The notes: generated by a model from the sequence alone, not told the origin. Positions 7,591-13,901 are shown, counted from the stretch's first letter. The stretch is 18,295 nucleotides of DNA from Phycisphaerae bacterium (GCA_016794945.1 JAEUIX010000234.1:1-18295), one strand, 5' to 3'. A program made the numbers and translations.

Positions 7591-8105
7591 AACGCCCGCC
7601 CACCATCCAATCCACCGTCGCCGCCGCGACGCTGGCCGCGTTCGGCCTGCTGGCCTCCTGCTGCACGGGCGACCCCACGGGCGCGCCCGAACTCCGCCCG
7701 GGGCGCGACCAGTGCGCCGAGTGCGGCATGATCATCAACGAGGGCCGGTTCGCCTCGGCCCTGCGCGTGGTCAGGGACGGCCGCGCCGAGGACCTGCTCT
7801 TCGACGACATCGGCTGCATGCTCAACTTCGAGCGCGAGCCCGATCGCCCCGCCGTCACCGCCCGGTTCGTGCACGACCACGCCGCCGGCCGCTGGATCGA
7901 CGGCGACACCGCCGTCTACCTCATGGCCGACCGCGACCGCCTCAGCACCCCCATGGGCTCGGGCATCGTCGCCTTCGCCGAACGCGCCGCCGCCGAACGC
8001 GCCGCCAGGGAGCACGACGGCCGGCTGCACGACTACCCCGCAATCGCCGCCGCCCGCAAGGCCTGGATGGAAGAACGCTACGGCAAGCCCCCGGCCGGCC
8101 GCTGA
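7587..8105 (+). CDS. nosL: NosL, copper chaperone lipoprotein
   Basis: Membrane-attached periplasmic Cu(I) chaperone delivering copper to apo-NosZ. It has 172 residues. The signal peptide ends in a lipobox LLAS-C25; a second Cys (C26) follows. The family metal-binding motif CAECGM is at 43-48, and the LFDDIGCM segment is well conserved in NosL proteins. The C-terminal third is Ala/Arg-rich and ends in YGKPPAGR. It overlaps nosY by ATGA with a strong GGAGG site 8 bases upstream. It is the last recognisable nos gene; the next gene begins 31 bases later on the same strand, so transcription probably continues into the Rrf2-RIC module. Confidence 0.95.
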   Translation: MKRPPTIQSTVAAATLAAFGLLASCCTGDPTGAPELRPGRDQCAECGMIINEGRFASALRVVRDGRAEDLLFDDIGCMLNFEREPDRPAVTARFVHDHAAGRWIDGDTAVYLMADRDRLSTPMGSGIVAFAERAAAERAAREHDGRLHDYPAIAAARKAWMEERYGKPPAGR

Positions 8106-8136
8106 CCCGCACCCGTTCACCCCGCGGAGCACCGAC

Positions 8137-8595
8137 ATGGTCTCCCAATCCGTCGAGTACGCGCTCCGGGCCATGAGCCACCTGGTCTCGCTCCGCGGCG
8201 TCGCCGCCACGTGCGGGGTCATCGCCGGCGCCACCCGCGTGCCCCAGGGCTACCTCTCCAAGATCATGCGCGACCTGGTCCGCGCCGACCTGGTCCATTC
8301 CCACCGCGGGCCCGGCGGCGGCTTCACCCTGGCGCGCGACGCACGCAGCATCACCGTGCTCGACGTCGTCAACGCCGTCGACCCCATCCGCCGCATCGAG
8401 TGCTGCCCGCTGGAGAACCCGCTGCACGCCTCGCTCTGCCCGCTGCATAAGTGCCTCGACGACGCCCTGGCCCACATCGAGCAGTCCTTCCGCAAGGCCA
8501 CGCTCGGAAGCGTGCTCGACGAGGCCGACCGCTCCGCCGGCTGCCGCACCCTCTTCAAGCCCGCTCCACGCCCCGACATCAAGGAAGCATCATGA
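8137..8595 (+). CDS. Rrf2-family (NsrR/IscR-like) transcriptional regulator 1
   Basis: Winged-helix DNA-binding regulator of 152 residues, likely a dimer sensing NO or redox state through an Fe-S cluster. The N-terminal helix (SQSVEYALRAMSHLV), recognition helix region (VPQGYLSKIMRDLVRADLV) and wing (HRGPGGGFTLAR) are classical Rrf2. The cysteine region holds C89, C90, C101 and C106, with C136 (CRTLF) near the end. This spacing differs from the C-x5-C-x5-C layout of IscR, so the cluster ligands cannot be named with certainty. GGAG lies 7 bases before the start. The stop overlaps the RIC gene by ATGA. The position after nosL suggests control of the nos array and of RIC; NsrR, RsrR or a separate Rrf2 group are all possible. 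Confidence 0.93.
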   Translation: MVSQSVEYALRAMSHLVSLRGVAATCGVIAGATRVPQGYLSKIMRDLVRADLVHSHRGPGGGFTLARDARSITVLDVVNAVDPIRRIECCPLENPLHASLCPLHKCLDDALAHIEQSFRKATLGSVLDEADRSAGCRTLFKPAPRPDIKEAS

Positions 8596-9386
8596 CCGCC
8601 GCACTCCGCCCGGACGACCCCATCGGCTTGGCCGCGCGACGACACCCCGAACTCCTGGCCGTCTTCGACCGCTTCGGCCTCGACTACTGCTGCCACGGCC
8701 GGCGCACGGTCGACGAGGCCTGCCGCGCCGCCTCCGCCGACACCGCGGCGGTGCTCGCCTCCGCCGACGCCGCCATGGCCCTGCCCGCCGCAACGCGCCC
8801 CGACCGCGACTGGGCCGCCATGTCCATGGCCGAGCTCTGCGACGACATCGAGCGCACCCACCACGTCTTCGCCCGCGACACGCTCTCCCGCGCCGAAGCC
8901 CTGGCCGACAAGATCGCCGAAGCGCACGGCAACGCCCACCCCGGCTTCATCGAGGTCCGCGCCGTCGTCCGCGAACTCCGCAACGAGATGCTCGACCACA
9001 TGATCCGCGAGGAACGCGTGCTGTTCCCCTGGCTCCGAAGGCTCGAGCGCCACGAGTCGCTCCACGTCGGCCCGCCCTGGAGCGTCAAGCGGCCGATCGA
9101 CTGCATGGTGCACGATCACGAGTCCGTCGCCGCGGCGTTCGAGCGCCTCCGCCGCCTCACCGCCGACTACACCCCGCCGCCGGGCACATGCGGCTCGGTC
9201 GCCGTGCTCATGAACACGCTGCGCGACCTGGAGCGCGACACCCGCACCCACATCCACAAGGAGAACAACATCCTGTTCCCCGCCGGCGTGCGCGCCGAAG
9301 CGGTCCGCAATGCCGCGCCTGCACCCGCCGGGCCGACCATCGCAGCGCCGCGCCACCCCGGAGCCGCACACGGAGCGGGCGCGTGA
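8592..9386 (+). CDS. RIC/ScdA/YtfE-type di-iron protein for repair of iron centres
   Basis: Cytoplasmic hemerythrin-like di-iron protein that restores Fe-S clusters damaged by NO or oxidants. It has 264 residues. The N-terminal ScdA_N-like domain has the DYCCHG motif (C33, C34) and is followed by a four-helix bundle. Candidate iron ligands match the YtfE pattern: H90/H91, H112 or H116, H136 with E140 (HxxxE), H174 or H176 (VHDHE), and H220 with E224 (HxxxE in THIHKEN). A C-terminal Ala/Pro-rich tail of about 30 residues is an addition to the family core. AAGGA lies 6 bases before the start. It overlaps the Rrf2 stop by ATGA and the next gene by GTGA, so the three form one translational unit. 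The usual partner of RIC genes is an Rrf2 (NsrR) regulator, as here. Confidence 0.93.
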   Translation: MTAALRPDDPIGLAARRHPELLAVFDRFGLDYCCHGRRTVDEACRAASADTAAVLASADAAMALPAATRPDRDWAAMSMAELCDDIERTHHVFARDTLSRAEALADKIAEAHGNAHPGFIEVRAVVRELRNEMLDHMIREERVLFPWLRRLERHESLHVGPPWSVKRPIDCMVHDHESVAAAFERLRRLTADYTPPPGTCGSVAVLMNTLRDLERDTRTHIHKENNILFPAGVRAEAVRNAAPAPAGPTIAAPRHPGAAHGAGA

Positions 9387-10126
9387 CCACCCGTTCCGAT
9401 CCAGCGGCGGGCCGGGGCGCACCGACTTCGATCGCGCGGTTGGCTTGCCTGCTCGCCTGCTTGGCGGCCTGCGTGCTGCCCGGCTGCGCGGCGGCGCACA
9501 GCGGCGCCGCATCGGACTCTGCGTCAACGGCTCAGGCGATCGACGGCTACTACCTCAGCACCTGCGCGCTGTGTGGCGGGGCCCTGGGTGCCCGCGGCGA
9601 GGCCGTCGATACGCACCACCTCGGCCGACCACTGCGCTTCTGCACAGCCGCCTGCGCCGCGGATTTCGCCCGCGAGGGCGCCGCCGCCGTCGCCCGGCTC
9701 GACGCCGTCATGATCGCCGATCAGGGCCCCCACTATCCCACCGACCGCTCGCTGCTCACCGGCCGGCCGCTCGGCGAGCGCCCGCTCGCGTTCATCATGG
9801 GCAACCGGCTCTTCCTCGCCGCCGACGAAGCCGAACGAGCCCAGCTGCAAAATGAGCTGACTCGCGCCGTCGCCCGGCTCGACGCCGCGGTGCTCGCGGC
9901 GCAGCGGCCGATCTACGGCATGCCGGACAAGTGCCCGGTGCAGGGCGACATTCTGCCCGACGACGTGGTGATCGACCTGGTGGTGGCCAACCGCATGATC
10001 CGCGTCTGCTGCGCCCGGTGCGCCCGCGTGGTGCGTGCCCGACCCTACCAGTACATCGCCATGGTCGATTACGCCAACCGCGTCGCCGCCGACCGTCGGC
10101 ACGCCCCGGCCTCGCCGGCGCACTGA
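9383..10126 (+). CDS. Lipoprotein with three tandem TRASH-like metal-binding repeats, the middle one Cys-free
   Basis: Predicted membrane-attached periplasmic protein of 247 residues with a GTG start (GGAG 7 bases upstream) overlapping the RIC stop as GTGA. The signal peptide ends in lipobox VLPG-C35. Three units of about 60 residues follow. Unit 1 (about 54-112) has C61-ALC64-G and FC87TAAC91. Unit 2 (about 117-172) has SLLTGRPLG and ARLDAAV but no Cys. Unit 3 (about 178-232) has C184PVQG and VCC210ARC213. The Gly at 65, 127 and 188 and the ARLDA-type ends align at spacings of 61-62 residues. This is the TRASH/YHS-like fold (Cys, about 20-25 residues, then C-x2-3-C), which binds copper, zinc or iron. 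Next to nosL and NosZ a copper role is plausible, but a role with RIC iron is also possible. Exact family unknown. Confidence 0.75.
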   Translation: MTTRSDPAAGRGAPTSIARLACLLACLAACVLPGCAAAHSGAASDSASTAQAIDGYYLSTCALCGGALGARGEAVDTHHLGRPLRFCTAACAADFAREGAAAVARLDAVMIADQGPHYPTDRSLLTGRPLGERPLAFIMGNRLFLAADEAERAQLQNELTRAVARLDAAVLAAQRPIYGMPDKCPVQGDILPDDVVIDLVVANRMIRVCCARCARVVRARPYQYIAMVDYANRVAADRRHAPASPAH

Positions 10127-10194
10127 CCGCCCCCACGCGGGAATCCGCGACGGCGCAGCCCGGGCGCCCGTACGCACGCGGCGCCGGTGCACGT

Positions 10195-10265
10195 TCTTTT
10201 CCCGCTTTCCTGCCTTCCTGCTTTGCTGTTTTGCTGCTTTCCTGCTTTTCTGCTTTTCTGCTTCT
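10195..10265. repeat. Degenerate pyrimidine-rich tandem repeat (TTTTCTGC-like units)
   Basis: About 70 bases are made of repeated C/T-rich units built on CTGCTTTTCTG, CTGCTTTCCTG and CTGTTTTGCTG, with period about 8-10. The plus strand is almost free of A, and its composition is very unlike the surrounding GC-rich DNA. It lies between the TRASH lipoprotein stop and the palindrome before Rrf2 gene 2. Possible roles are an unstructured leader, an upstream promoter element, or slippage-prone DNA that tunes promoter spacing. Confidence 0.6.
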
Positions 10266-10278
10266 CGGCCGACCGCCC

Positions 10279-10293
10279 ATATCCGGATATCAT
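10279..10293. promoter_or_regulatory. Perfect palindrome overlapping a -10-like box, candidate autoregulatory operator
   Basis: ATATCCGGATAT (10279-10290) is a perfect 12-base palindrome. A -10-like TATCAT (10288-10293) overlaps its right half, 61 bases before the Rrf2 start. No clear -35 is present at 16-18 bases, which would suit an activated promoter or one using the pyrimidine tract. The GGATATC half is also found, on the opposite strand, at 503-509 in the nos promoter region. Autoregulation by Rrf2 proteins is common; binding here is inference. Confidence 0.4.
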
Positions 10294-10353
10294 GCTCCTG
10301 AATTGGGAGCCGCCGCCTTCACCGCGGCCGCGCCGACCCGCGGAGTCCCCGGC

Positions 10354-10806
10354 ATGCTGTCACAGACCGTCGAGTACGCCCTGCGGGCCATGATGCACCT
10401 GGCCGGCCTCCCGCCCGATGCCGCCGCCAACAGCGAGACCATCGCCGAACGCACCAAGGTCCCCAAGGGCTACCTCTCCAAGGTCATGCGCGACCTGGTC
10501 GTCGCCGGGCTGATCGACTCGCGGCGCGGCCCCAGCGGCGGCTTCCGGCTCGCTCGGCCCGCGCGCGACATCTCCATGCTCGACGTCATCAACGCCGTCG
10601 ACCCCCTGCAGCGCATCACCCGCTGCCCGCTGGGCAACCCCGCCCATCTCAACCTCTGCCCGCTGCACCGCCGCCTCGACGACGCCATCGCGACCATGGA
10701 ACGCGAGTTCCGCCGCACCTCCCTCGCGGAAGTCCTCGAGACCAACACCCGCGCCGCCGGCACCTGTCGAACGCTCGTGAACCCCACCGTCCGCGGGCGC
10801 GCCTGA
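10354..10806 (+). CDS. Rrf2-family transcriptional regulator 2
   Basis: Winged-helix regulator of 150 residues, paralogous to the Rrf2 protein at 8137. Shared blocks include SQTVEYALRAMMHLA, VPKGYLSKVMRDLV, RRGPSGGFRLAR, the LDVINAVDP stretch and a CPLGNPAH...CPLHRRLDDA cysteine segment. Cysteines are C91, C102 and C138 (TCRTL); the extra C89 and C106 equivalents of the first paralogue are missing, so only three Cys are common to both. These three are the likely Fe-S or redox ligands. The start at 10354 is preceded by GGAG 8 bases upstream; the same frame stays open further back but only through the intergenic repeat. It has its own candidate promoter and palindrome. pdxH follows after 22 bases and may be co-transcribed. 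Confidence 0.92.
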   Translation: MLSQTVEYALRAMMHLAGLPPDAAANSETIAERTKVPKGYLSKVMRDLVVAGLIDSRRGPSGGFRLARPARDISMLDVINAVDPLQRITRCPLGNPAHLNLCPLHRRLDDAIATMEREFRRTSLAEVLETNTRAAGTCRTLVNPTVRGRA

Positions 10807-10828
10807 CCCCGGCCGCCCGCACGCGCCC

Positions 10829-11485
10829 ATGTCCATCATCATCGATCAACTCACCCGCCTGCTCTCGGTCGCCGACCTGCCCGACCCGCCGCCGGCCGAC
10901 CCCATGCCCCTGCTGCAGCGCTGGCTCGACGACGCCGCCGCCAGCAAACGCTACGACGACCCCAACGCCATGGCCCTGGCCACCGCCGACGCCGCCGGCG
11001 CGCCCTCCGTCCGCATGGTCCTGTGCAAGTCCGTCGAGCCGGCCGACGGCGCCCTGGTCTTCTTCACCAACTACCACAGCCGCAAGGGGCGGGACCTGGA
11101 CGCCAACCCCAGGTGCGCGGCGGTCTTTCACTGGCCGCACGCGCGCCGCCAGGCGCGCGCCGAGGGAACCGTCCGCCGCCTCACCGACGCCGAGAGCGAC
11201 GCCTACTTCGACTCGCGCCCGCTGCTGTCGCGCATCGGCGCGGTCGTCAGCCGCCAGAGCGAGCCCATCGCCTCCCGCGCCGAACTGGTCAGCGCCGCCG
11301 TCCGCCTGGCGGGCTCGGCCGCGCTGGGCCACGCCGTCCGCCGCCCGCCGCACTGGGGCGGCTACCGGCTGACCGCCCACACCGTGGAGCTCTGGAGCGG
11401 CCACGACGGCCGCCTGCACCAGCGCGTTCAGTGGACCCGCGCCGCGCCCGCGGCACCGTGGACGTATCGGCTGCTGTCGCCGTGA
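10829..11485 (+). CDS. pdxH: Pyridoxamine 5'-phosphate oxidase PdxH
   Basis: FMN-dependent cytosolic enzyme oxidising pyridoxine or pyridoxamine 5'-phosphate to pyridoxal 5'-phosphate. Its 218 residues match the usual length. FMN-binding motifs are RMVLCK (62-67), FFTNYHSRKGRDL (78-90, with R85 and K86) and RQSE (Q143-S144). The C-terminal WGGYRL (176-181) and ELW...RLHQR (187-199) segments form the substrate and dimer site. In RLHQR a Gln replaces the common Asp of RLHDR, a modest change next to the conserved His197 and Arg199. No clear ribosome binding site precedes the ATG. It lies 22 bases after Rrf2 gene 2, with no obvious functional link. Confidence 0.93.
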   Translation: MSIIIDQLTRLLSVADLPDPPPADPMPLLQRWLDDAAASKRYDDPNAMALATADAAGAPSVRMVLCKSVEPADGALVFFTNYHSRKGRDLDANPRCAAVFHWPHARRQARAEGTVRRLTDAESDAYFDSRPLLSRIGAVVSRQSEPIASRAELVSAAVRLAGSAALGHAVRRPPHWGGYRLTAHTVELWSGHDGRLHQRVQWTRAAPAAPWTYRLLSP

Positions 11486-11774
11486 GAAGGCGCGGGCTTC
11501 GCCCTCGCATCATGCAGACGGAACGCCGCGTGCCCACCGACCGACCCACGGAGCCGCTCGCGCTGGAAACCTACGCCGCGATGCGGCAGCGGCGGCCTCG
11601 CCTCGACGCTCGCAGACGTTCCGCCCGACCGATCTCGCCCGACCCGGGCCTGCCGCCGCCTGATTTCGAGTTCGCCTGAGCGGTCGGCGTGCGCCGGTCG
11701 CGCGCGTTCCGAGCGTTCGTATCGAAGCTCGGGAAGCCGGGCCCGGTCAGACCCGGCGCCCCGATCAGGCAAAG
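11486..11774. other. Convergent spacer between pdxH and tRNA-Ser, with two hairpins
   Basis: No supported gene is present. Two inverted repeats sit side by side: GAGC-g-TTCG-tat-CGAA-GCTC (11711-11730) and GCCGGG-N10-CCCGGC (11736-11757). Neither is followed by a T run on either strand. They may help end transcription from pdxH (+) and the tRNA gene (-), but this is weak. A 55-codon frame at 11512-11679 lacks a ribosome binding site. Confidence 0.4.
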
Positions 11775-11867
11775 CGGAGAGGGAGGGATTCGAACCCTCG
11801 ATACAGAGCAAATACTCCGTATAACGGTTTAGCAAACCGTCGCCTTCAGCCGCTCGGCCACCTCTCC
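11775..11867 (-). tRNA. tRNA-Ser (anticodon GCU)
   Basis: Read on the minus strand, the gene folds as a class II tRNA of about 93 bases. It has a 7-base-pair acceptor stem (GGAGAGG with CCTCTCC), the D arm (GGCCGAGCGGCTGAAGGC) and an anticodon stem ACGGT/ACCGT with loop TTGCTAA, giving anticodon GCU (11831-11833). A long variable arm (ATACGGAG/CTCTGTAT) is typical of serine tRNAs. The T arm is GAGGG-TTCGAAT-CCCTC and the discriminator is G. The 3' CCA is not encoded and must be added by a CCA-adding enzyme. Confidence 0.97.
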
Positions 11868-12050
11868 GGCGACGCCCAATGGTCTGGCCCCCGGCGGCCC
11901 GGGTCAACCCGCATTGGGCCGCGATTTCCGGCCCCTGGGGCCGCGCGCAAGAACCCCGCGGTGCTCTCGCCCCGCGGGGTCCGGTTCACACACTCGCGTT
12001 CGGGTCCGGCGCGGGGTCGCACGCCCGTCCGGCCCGGTGGTTCCGGTGGT
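11868..12050. other. Spacer between tRNA-Ser and the coiled-coil gene
   Basis: No gene seen. It contains a stable hairpin (11953-11980, listed separately). I saw no convincing promoter for the tRNA, although one must lie here or further upstream on the minus strand. Confidence 0.5.
11953..11980 (-). terminator. GC-rich hairpin downstream of the coiled-coil gene, possible terminator
   Basis: ACCCCGCGG-N10-CCGCGGGGT is a perfect 9-base-pair stem about 70 bases after the stop of the minus-strand coiled-coil gene. On that strand it is followed by TTCTTGCG, only weakly T-rich. It would stop or stabilise the transcript of the coiled-coil gene before the tRNA. The T tract is poor, so intrinsic termination is uncertain. 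Confidence 0.35.
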
Positions 12051-12356
12051 TCACTCGCGCGACTCGGGCGCATCGGGCGATTCGCCCGCGTCGCCGCCCT
12101 GGGCCTGCTTCTCCAGCAGTTTGCGCAGGTAGGCGTTCTCGCGCCGCGTCGCCTCCAGGTCGAACAGGATGTACTTGATCGACAGCCGCAGGTAATCCAG
12201 CGACTCCTGAAGGTCGGCCACGGTCTTCTTCATCTTGCTGTGACGGTCCTGCGTCTCTTCGGCCAGCTTGCTCAGGCGGTCGCGCTGCTCGGCCGGCAGG
12301 GTGGAGATCTGGTCGATCAGGTCGCCGAGTTTGGCCTGGAATTCCTGCTCGTTCAT
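12051..12356 (-). CDS. Small conserved-looking coiled-coil protein of unknown function
   Basis: Acidic, highly charged protein of 101 residues with no signal peptide or membrane segment, so probably cytosolic. Heptad-like helices run from about 5-34 and 38-84 (DLQESLDYLRLSIKYILFD, EATRRENAYLRKLLEKQ), and the last 17 residues are disordered (GGDAGESPDAPESRE). The dense helical pattern and clean composition support a real gene. I have the impression that the LDYLRLSIKYxxFDLEATRREN segment recurs in planctomycete proteins, but cannot name a family. The start at 12356 is chosen over longer upstream readings because AGGAG lies 8 bases before it and the upstream residues look non-coding. It lies downstream of the DUF3553 gene on the same strand with a 295-base gap. 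Confidence 0.8.
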   Translation of the reverse strand: MNEQEFQAKLGDLIDQISTLPAEQRDRLSKLAEETQDRHSKMKKTVADLQESLDYLRLSIKYILFDLEATRRENAYLRKLLEKQAQGGDAGESPDAPESRE

Positions 12357-12651
12357 GGCTCGCTCCTGGTCTGCGTCTGTCGGGGCCGGCGTCGCAGCCT
12401 GCGCTGCCGCGGGGTTCTCAGGCCCGCCGCCGGTCCCATGGTGTTCTTTCTCTCCGGGCGGTGGCCCGCGACGCTGGTCGGGGGCCGCCGGGAAGAGGAA
12501 CAACCGCCGGGCCGGGCGCGCCGGGGGCGCGTGCCACGGACCGCCGGTCCGGGAATACCACCGCTCCGTCACGATGAATCGGGATCCGTCCCTGATCGGT
12601 CCCGTAAGGCGCTCCGCCTCGCGGGCCGTCTGTGCGGCCTGTTGCCGCGGG
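12357..12651. other. Spacer between the DUF3553 gene and the coiled-coil gene
   Basis: 295 bases without a supported gene. Frames here are extensions of the coiled-coil frame or its shadows. GC-rich with some GGGACC/GGATCC-like near repeats (12579-12604), but I see no terminator or promoter I can defend apart from the ribosome binding site AGGAG just upstream of 12356. Confidence 0.4.
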
Positions 12652-13254
12652 TCAACGCCGGCTGTCGAGGCGCCTCAACACCTGCTGCGCGGCCCGCGGC
12701 GCGGCGCTGATCACCCCGGCGATGCAGGCCGGGTCGTTCTTGCGGGCGTCGAAGTACGCCTTCTTCAGCTGCTCGTCTCGGAACATCACCCACCGCTTGA
12801 ACAGGTCTTCCAGTTCGTGCCGGCTGAAGCGCGTCATCGGGTCCTTCAGGCCCGACTGCGCCGACGCCCAGTCCAGCAGCGAGCCGCCGTGCTCGTTGTA
12901 CCGGTACAGCGCCGCGCTGGCCGACAGGCGCGCCTTGGGCGTCGAAAACGGGTCCGTCGCCGGTTCGGGCAGGCGGAGCATCACTTCTTTGGCGCTGGGC
13001 TGGTGGCCGGTCATCAGCGGGTCGTCGTTGGCCGGCGCCTCGGCGTGAATCGCCGGCGCATCGGCCGCGGGCACCAGGTTCGCCAGAGCCGACGACAGCG
13101 TCTTGATCCCGACCCGGTCGAACCGGATCGTGAGCCGCTGGCAATCCTTGCCCTCGTGCCGGTCCGGCTGGGCCCCCGACACCACGCCGACGCCCCACTC
13201 CGGCCGGTCCAGATGGACCACCTTGTCGCCGAACGACCACTGCTTGAGCAGCAT
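12652..13254 (-). CDS. DUF3553-domain protein
   Basis: Protein of 200 residues with an N-terminal DUF3553-like beta domain at about 6-60: FGDKVVHLDRPEWGVGVVS, then LTIRFDRVGIKTL. This resembles the CarD/UvrD-tail type of small RNA-polymerase or nucleic-acid-interaction fold, so a transcription or DNA-repair link is possible. An Ala/Pro-rich linker (61-85) follows. A C-terminal helical region (about 110-195) holds SLLDWASAQSG, ELEDLFKRWVMFRDEQLKKAYFDARKN and AAQQVLRRLDSRR, which I do not recognise. The start at 13254 is favoured over 13263 because GAGG abuts the earlier ATG directly but is 9 bases before this one. It diverges from rpoZ. Function unknown; DUF3553 is a structural label only. Confidence 0.8.
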   Translation of the reverse strand: MLLKQWSFGDKVVHLDRPEWGVGVVSGAQPDRHEGKDCQRLTIRFDRVGIKTLSSALANLVPAADAPAIHAEAPANDDPLMTGHQPSAKEVMLRLPEPATDPFSTPKARLSASAALYRYNEHGGSLLDWASAQSGLKDPMTRFSRHELEDLFKRWVMFRDEQLKKAYFDARKNDPACIAGVISAAPRAAQQVLRRLDSRR

Positions 13255-13620
13255 GACACCCATCCTCGTCGAGCGGGGCCGCGGCTGCGCCGAGATGACG
13301 CCCGGGCTGTCCCGATCAGATGCTGAACCCGCGTCCGATTCCTGACCGCACACCGCCGGCTTCCGGCCGGCCGAGCCGATGTGGCTGCGTGCGTGCGGCG
13401 AGCCGCGCCGGAACTCCGGCCCCAGCGCGTCGAACCTCCTGTTCGTTCGGTCGTCCCCCCACCCCGTGAGGTCTACTATACCACCGATTCGGCAGGGGGA
13501 GGCCCGGGTTGCACCGATGTGCAAACTTGTCCCCAAGCCCGCGGAGCGGGCCGGGGTCAGCCCGCCGCGGATCGCCGCCAACCCCGCCCACCGCCGACCA
13601 CTCCCGGAGTTGACCCGCCC
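13255..13620. other. Divergent promoter region between the DUF3553 gene and rpoZ
   Basis: 366 bases without a supported gene. An isolated AT-rich box, CTACTATACC (13473-13482), is the best -10 candidate; it reads TACTAT on the plus strand and TATAGT on the minus strand. No matching -35 is seen at normal spacing in either direction. GGAG at 13606-13609 serves rpoZ, 11 bases before its start. Long open frames across this region are upstream extensions of the DUF3553 frame or Arg/Pro-rich shadows. Confidence 0.4.
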
Positions 13621-13866
13621 ATGATCGAGGCCCTCAAGAGCGACAAGATCATCAACAAGGTCGGCGGCCGCTTCAAGCTGTGCGCCCTGATCCAGCACCG
13701 CCTCGTCCAGCTCATGGACGGCGCCCGCCCCCTGGTCGACCGCAGGGGTCGCTCCGATCTCGAGGTCGTCATCGACGAGATCCTCCAGGACAAGATCGAA
13801 CCCTCCTTCGACATGACCAACGAGGTCACCCGCGGCGCCCTGCCCGACCTGGCCAAGCAGCGCTGA
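13621..13866 (+). CDS. rpoZ: DNA-directed RNA polymerase omega subunit
   Basis: Small subunit that binds the beta' C-terminus and helps RNA polymerase assembly. It has 81 residues. Recognised from the N-terminal IIxKVGGRFKLCALIQHRLVQL stretch, ARPLVDRRG, and the EVVIDEILQDKI motif that matches the omega consensus. E. coli omega is 91 residues, so this is a compact form. It precedes the CoaC gene, an arrangement (rpoZ next to coaBC) found in many bacteria, which supports the call. The intergenic distance is 35 bases. Confidence 0.88.
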   Translation: MIEALKSDKIINKVGGRFKLCALIQHRLVQLMDGARPLVDRRGRSDLEVVIDEILQDKIEPSFDMTNEVTRGALPDLAKQR

Positions 13867-13901
13867 CCGGTCCTCGCCGGCGCCGGCCACAGGATCCCGC
13901 C

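Larger units (their letters stand above)
10127..10353. other. Intergenic region before the second Rrf2 gene
   Basis: This 227-base spacer has no gene. It holds a pyrimidine-rich imperfect repeat (10195-10265), a perfect palindrome (10279-10290), a short inverted repeat GCTCC-N7-GGAGC (10294-10310) and the ribosome binding site GGAG (10342-10345) of the next gene. Short frames crossing it on the minus strand, rich in Lys and Arg, are products of the repeat. Confidence 0.6.

Noticed and set aside
10195..10265. Possible CRISPR or satellite array
   Set aside because: Units are short, imperfect and without spacers; it is a simple low-complexity tract.
11512..11679. 55-codon plus-strand frame after pdxH
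   Set aside because: No ribosome binding site, Arg/Pro-rich composition like non-coding frames here, and it is part of a longer shadow frame. Could be real but not supported.
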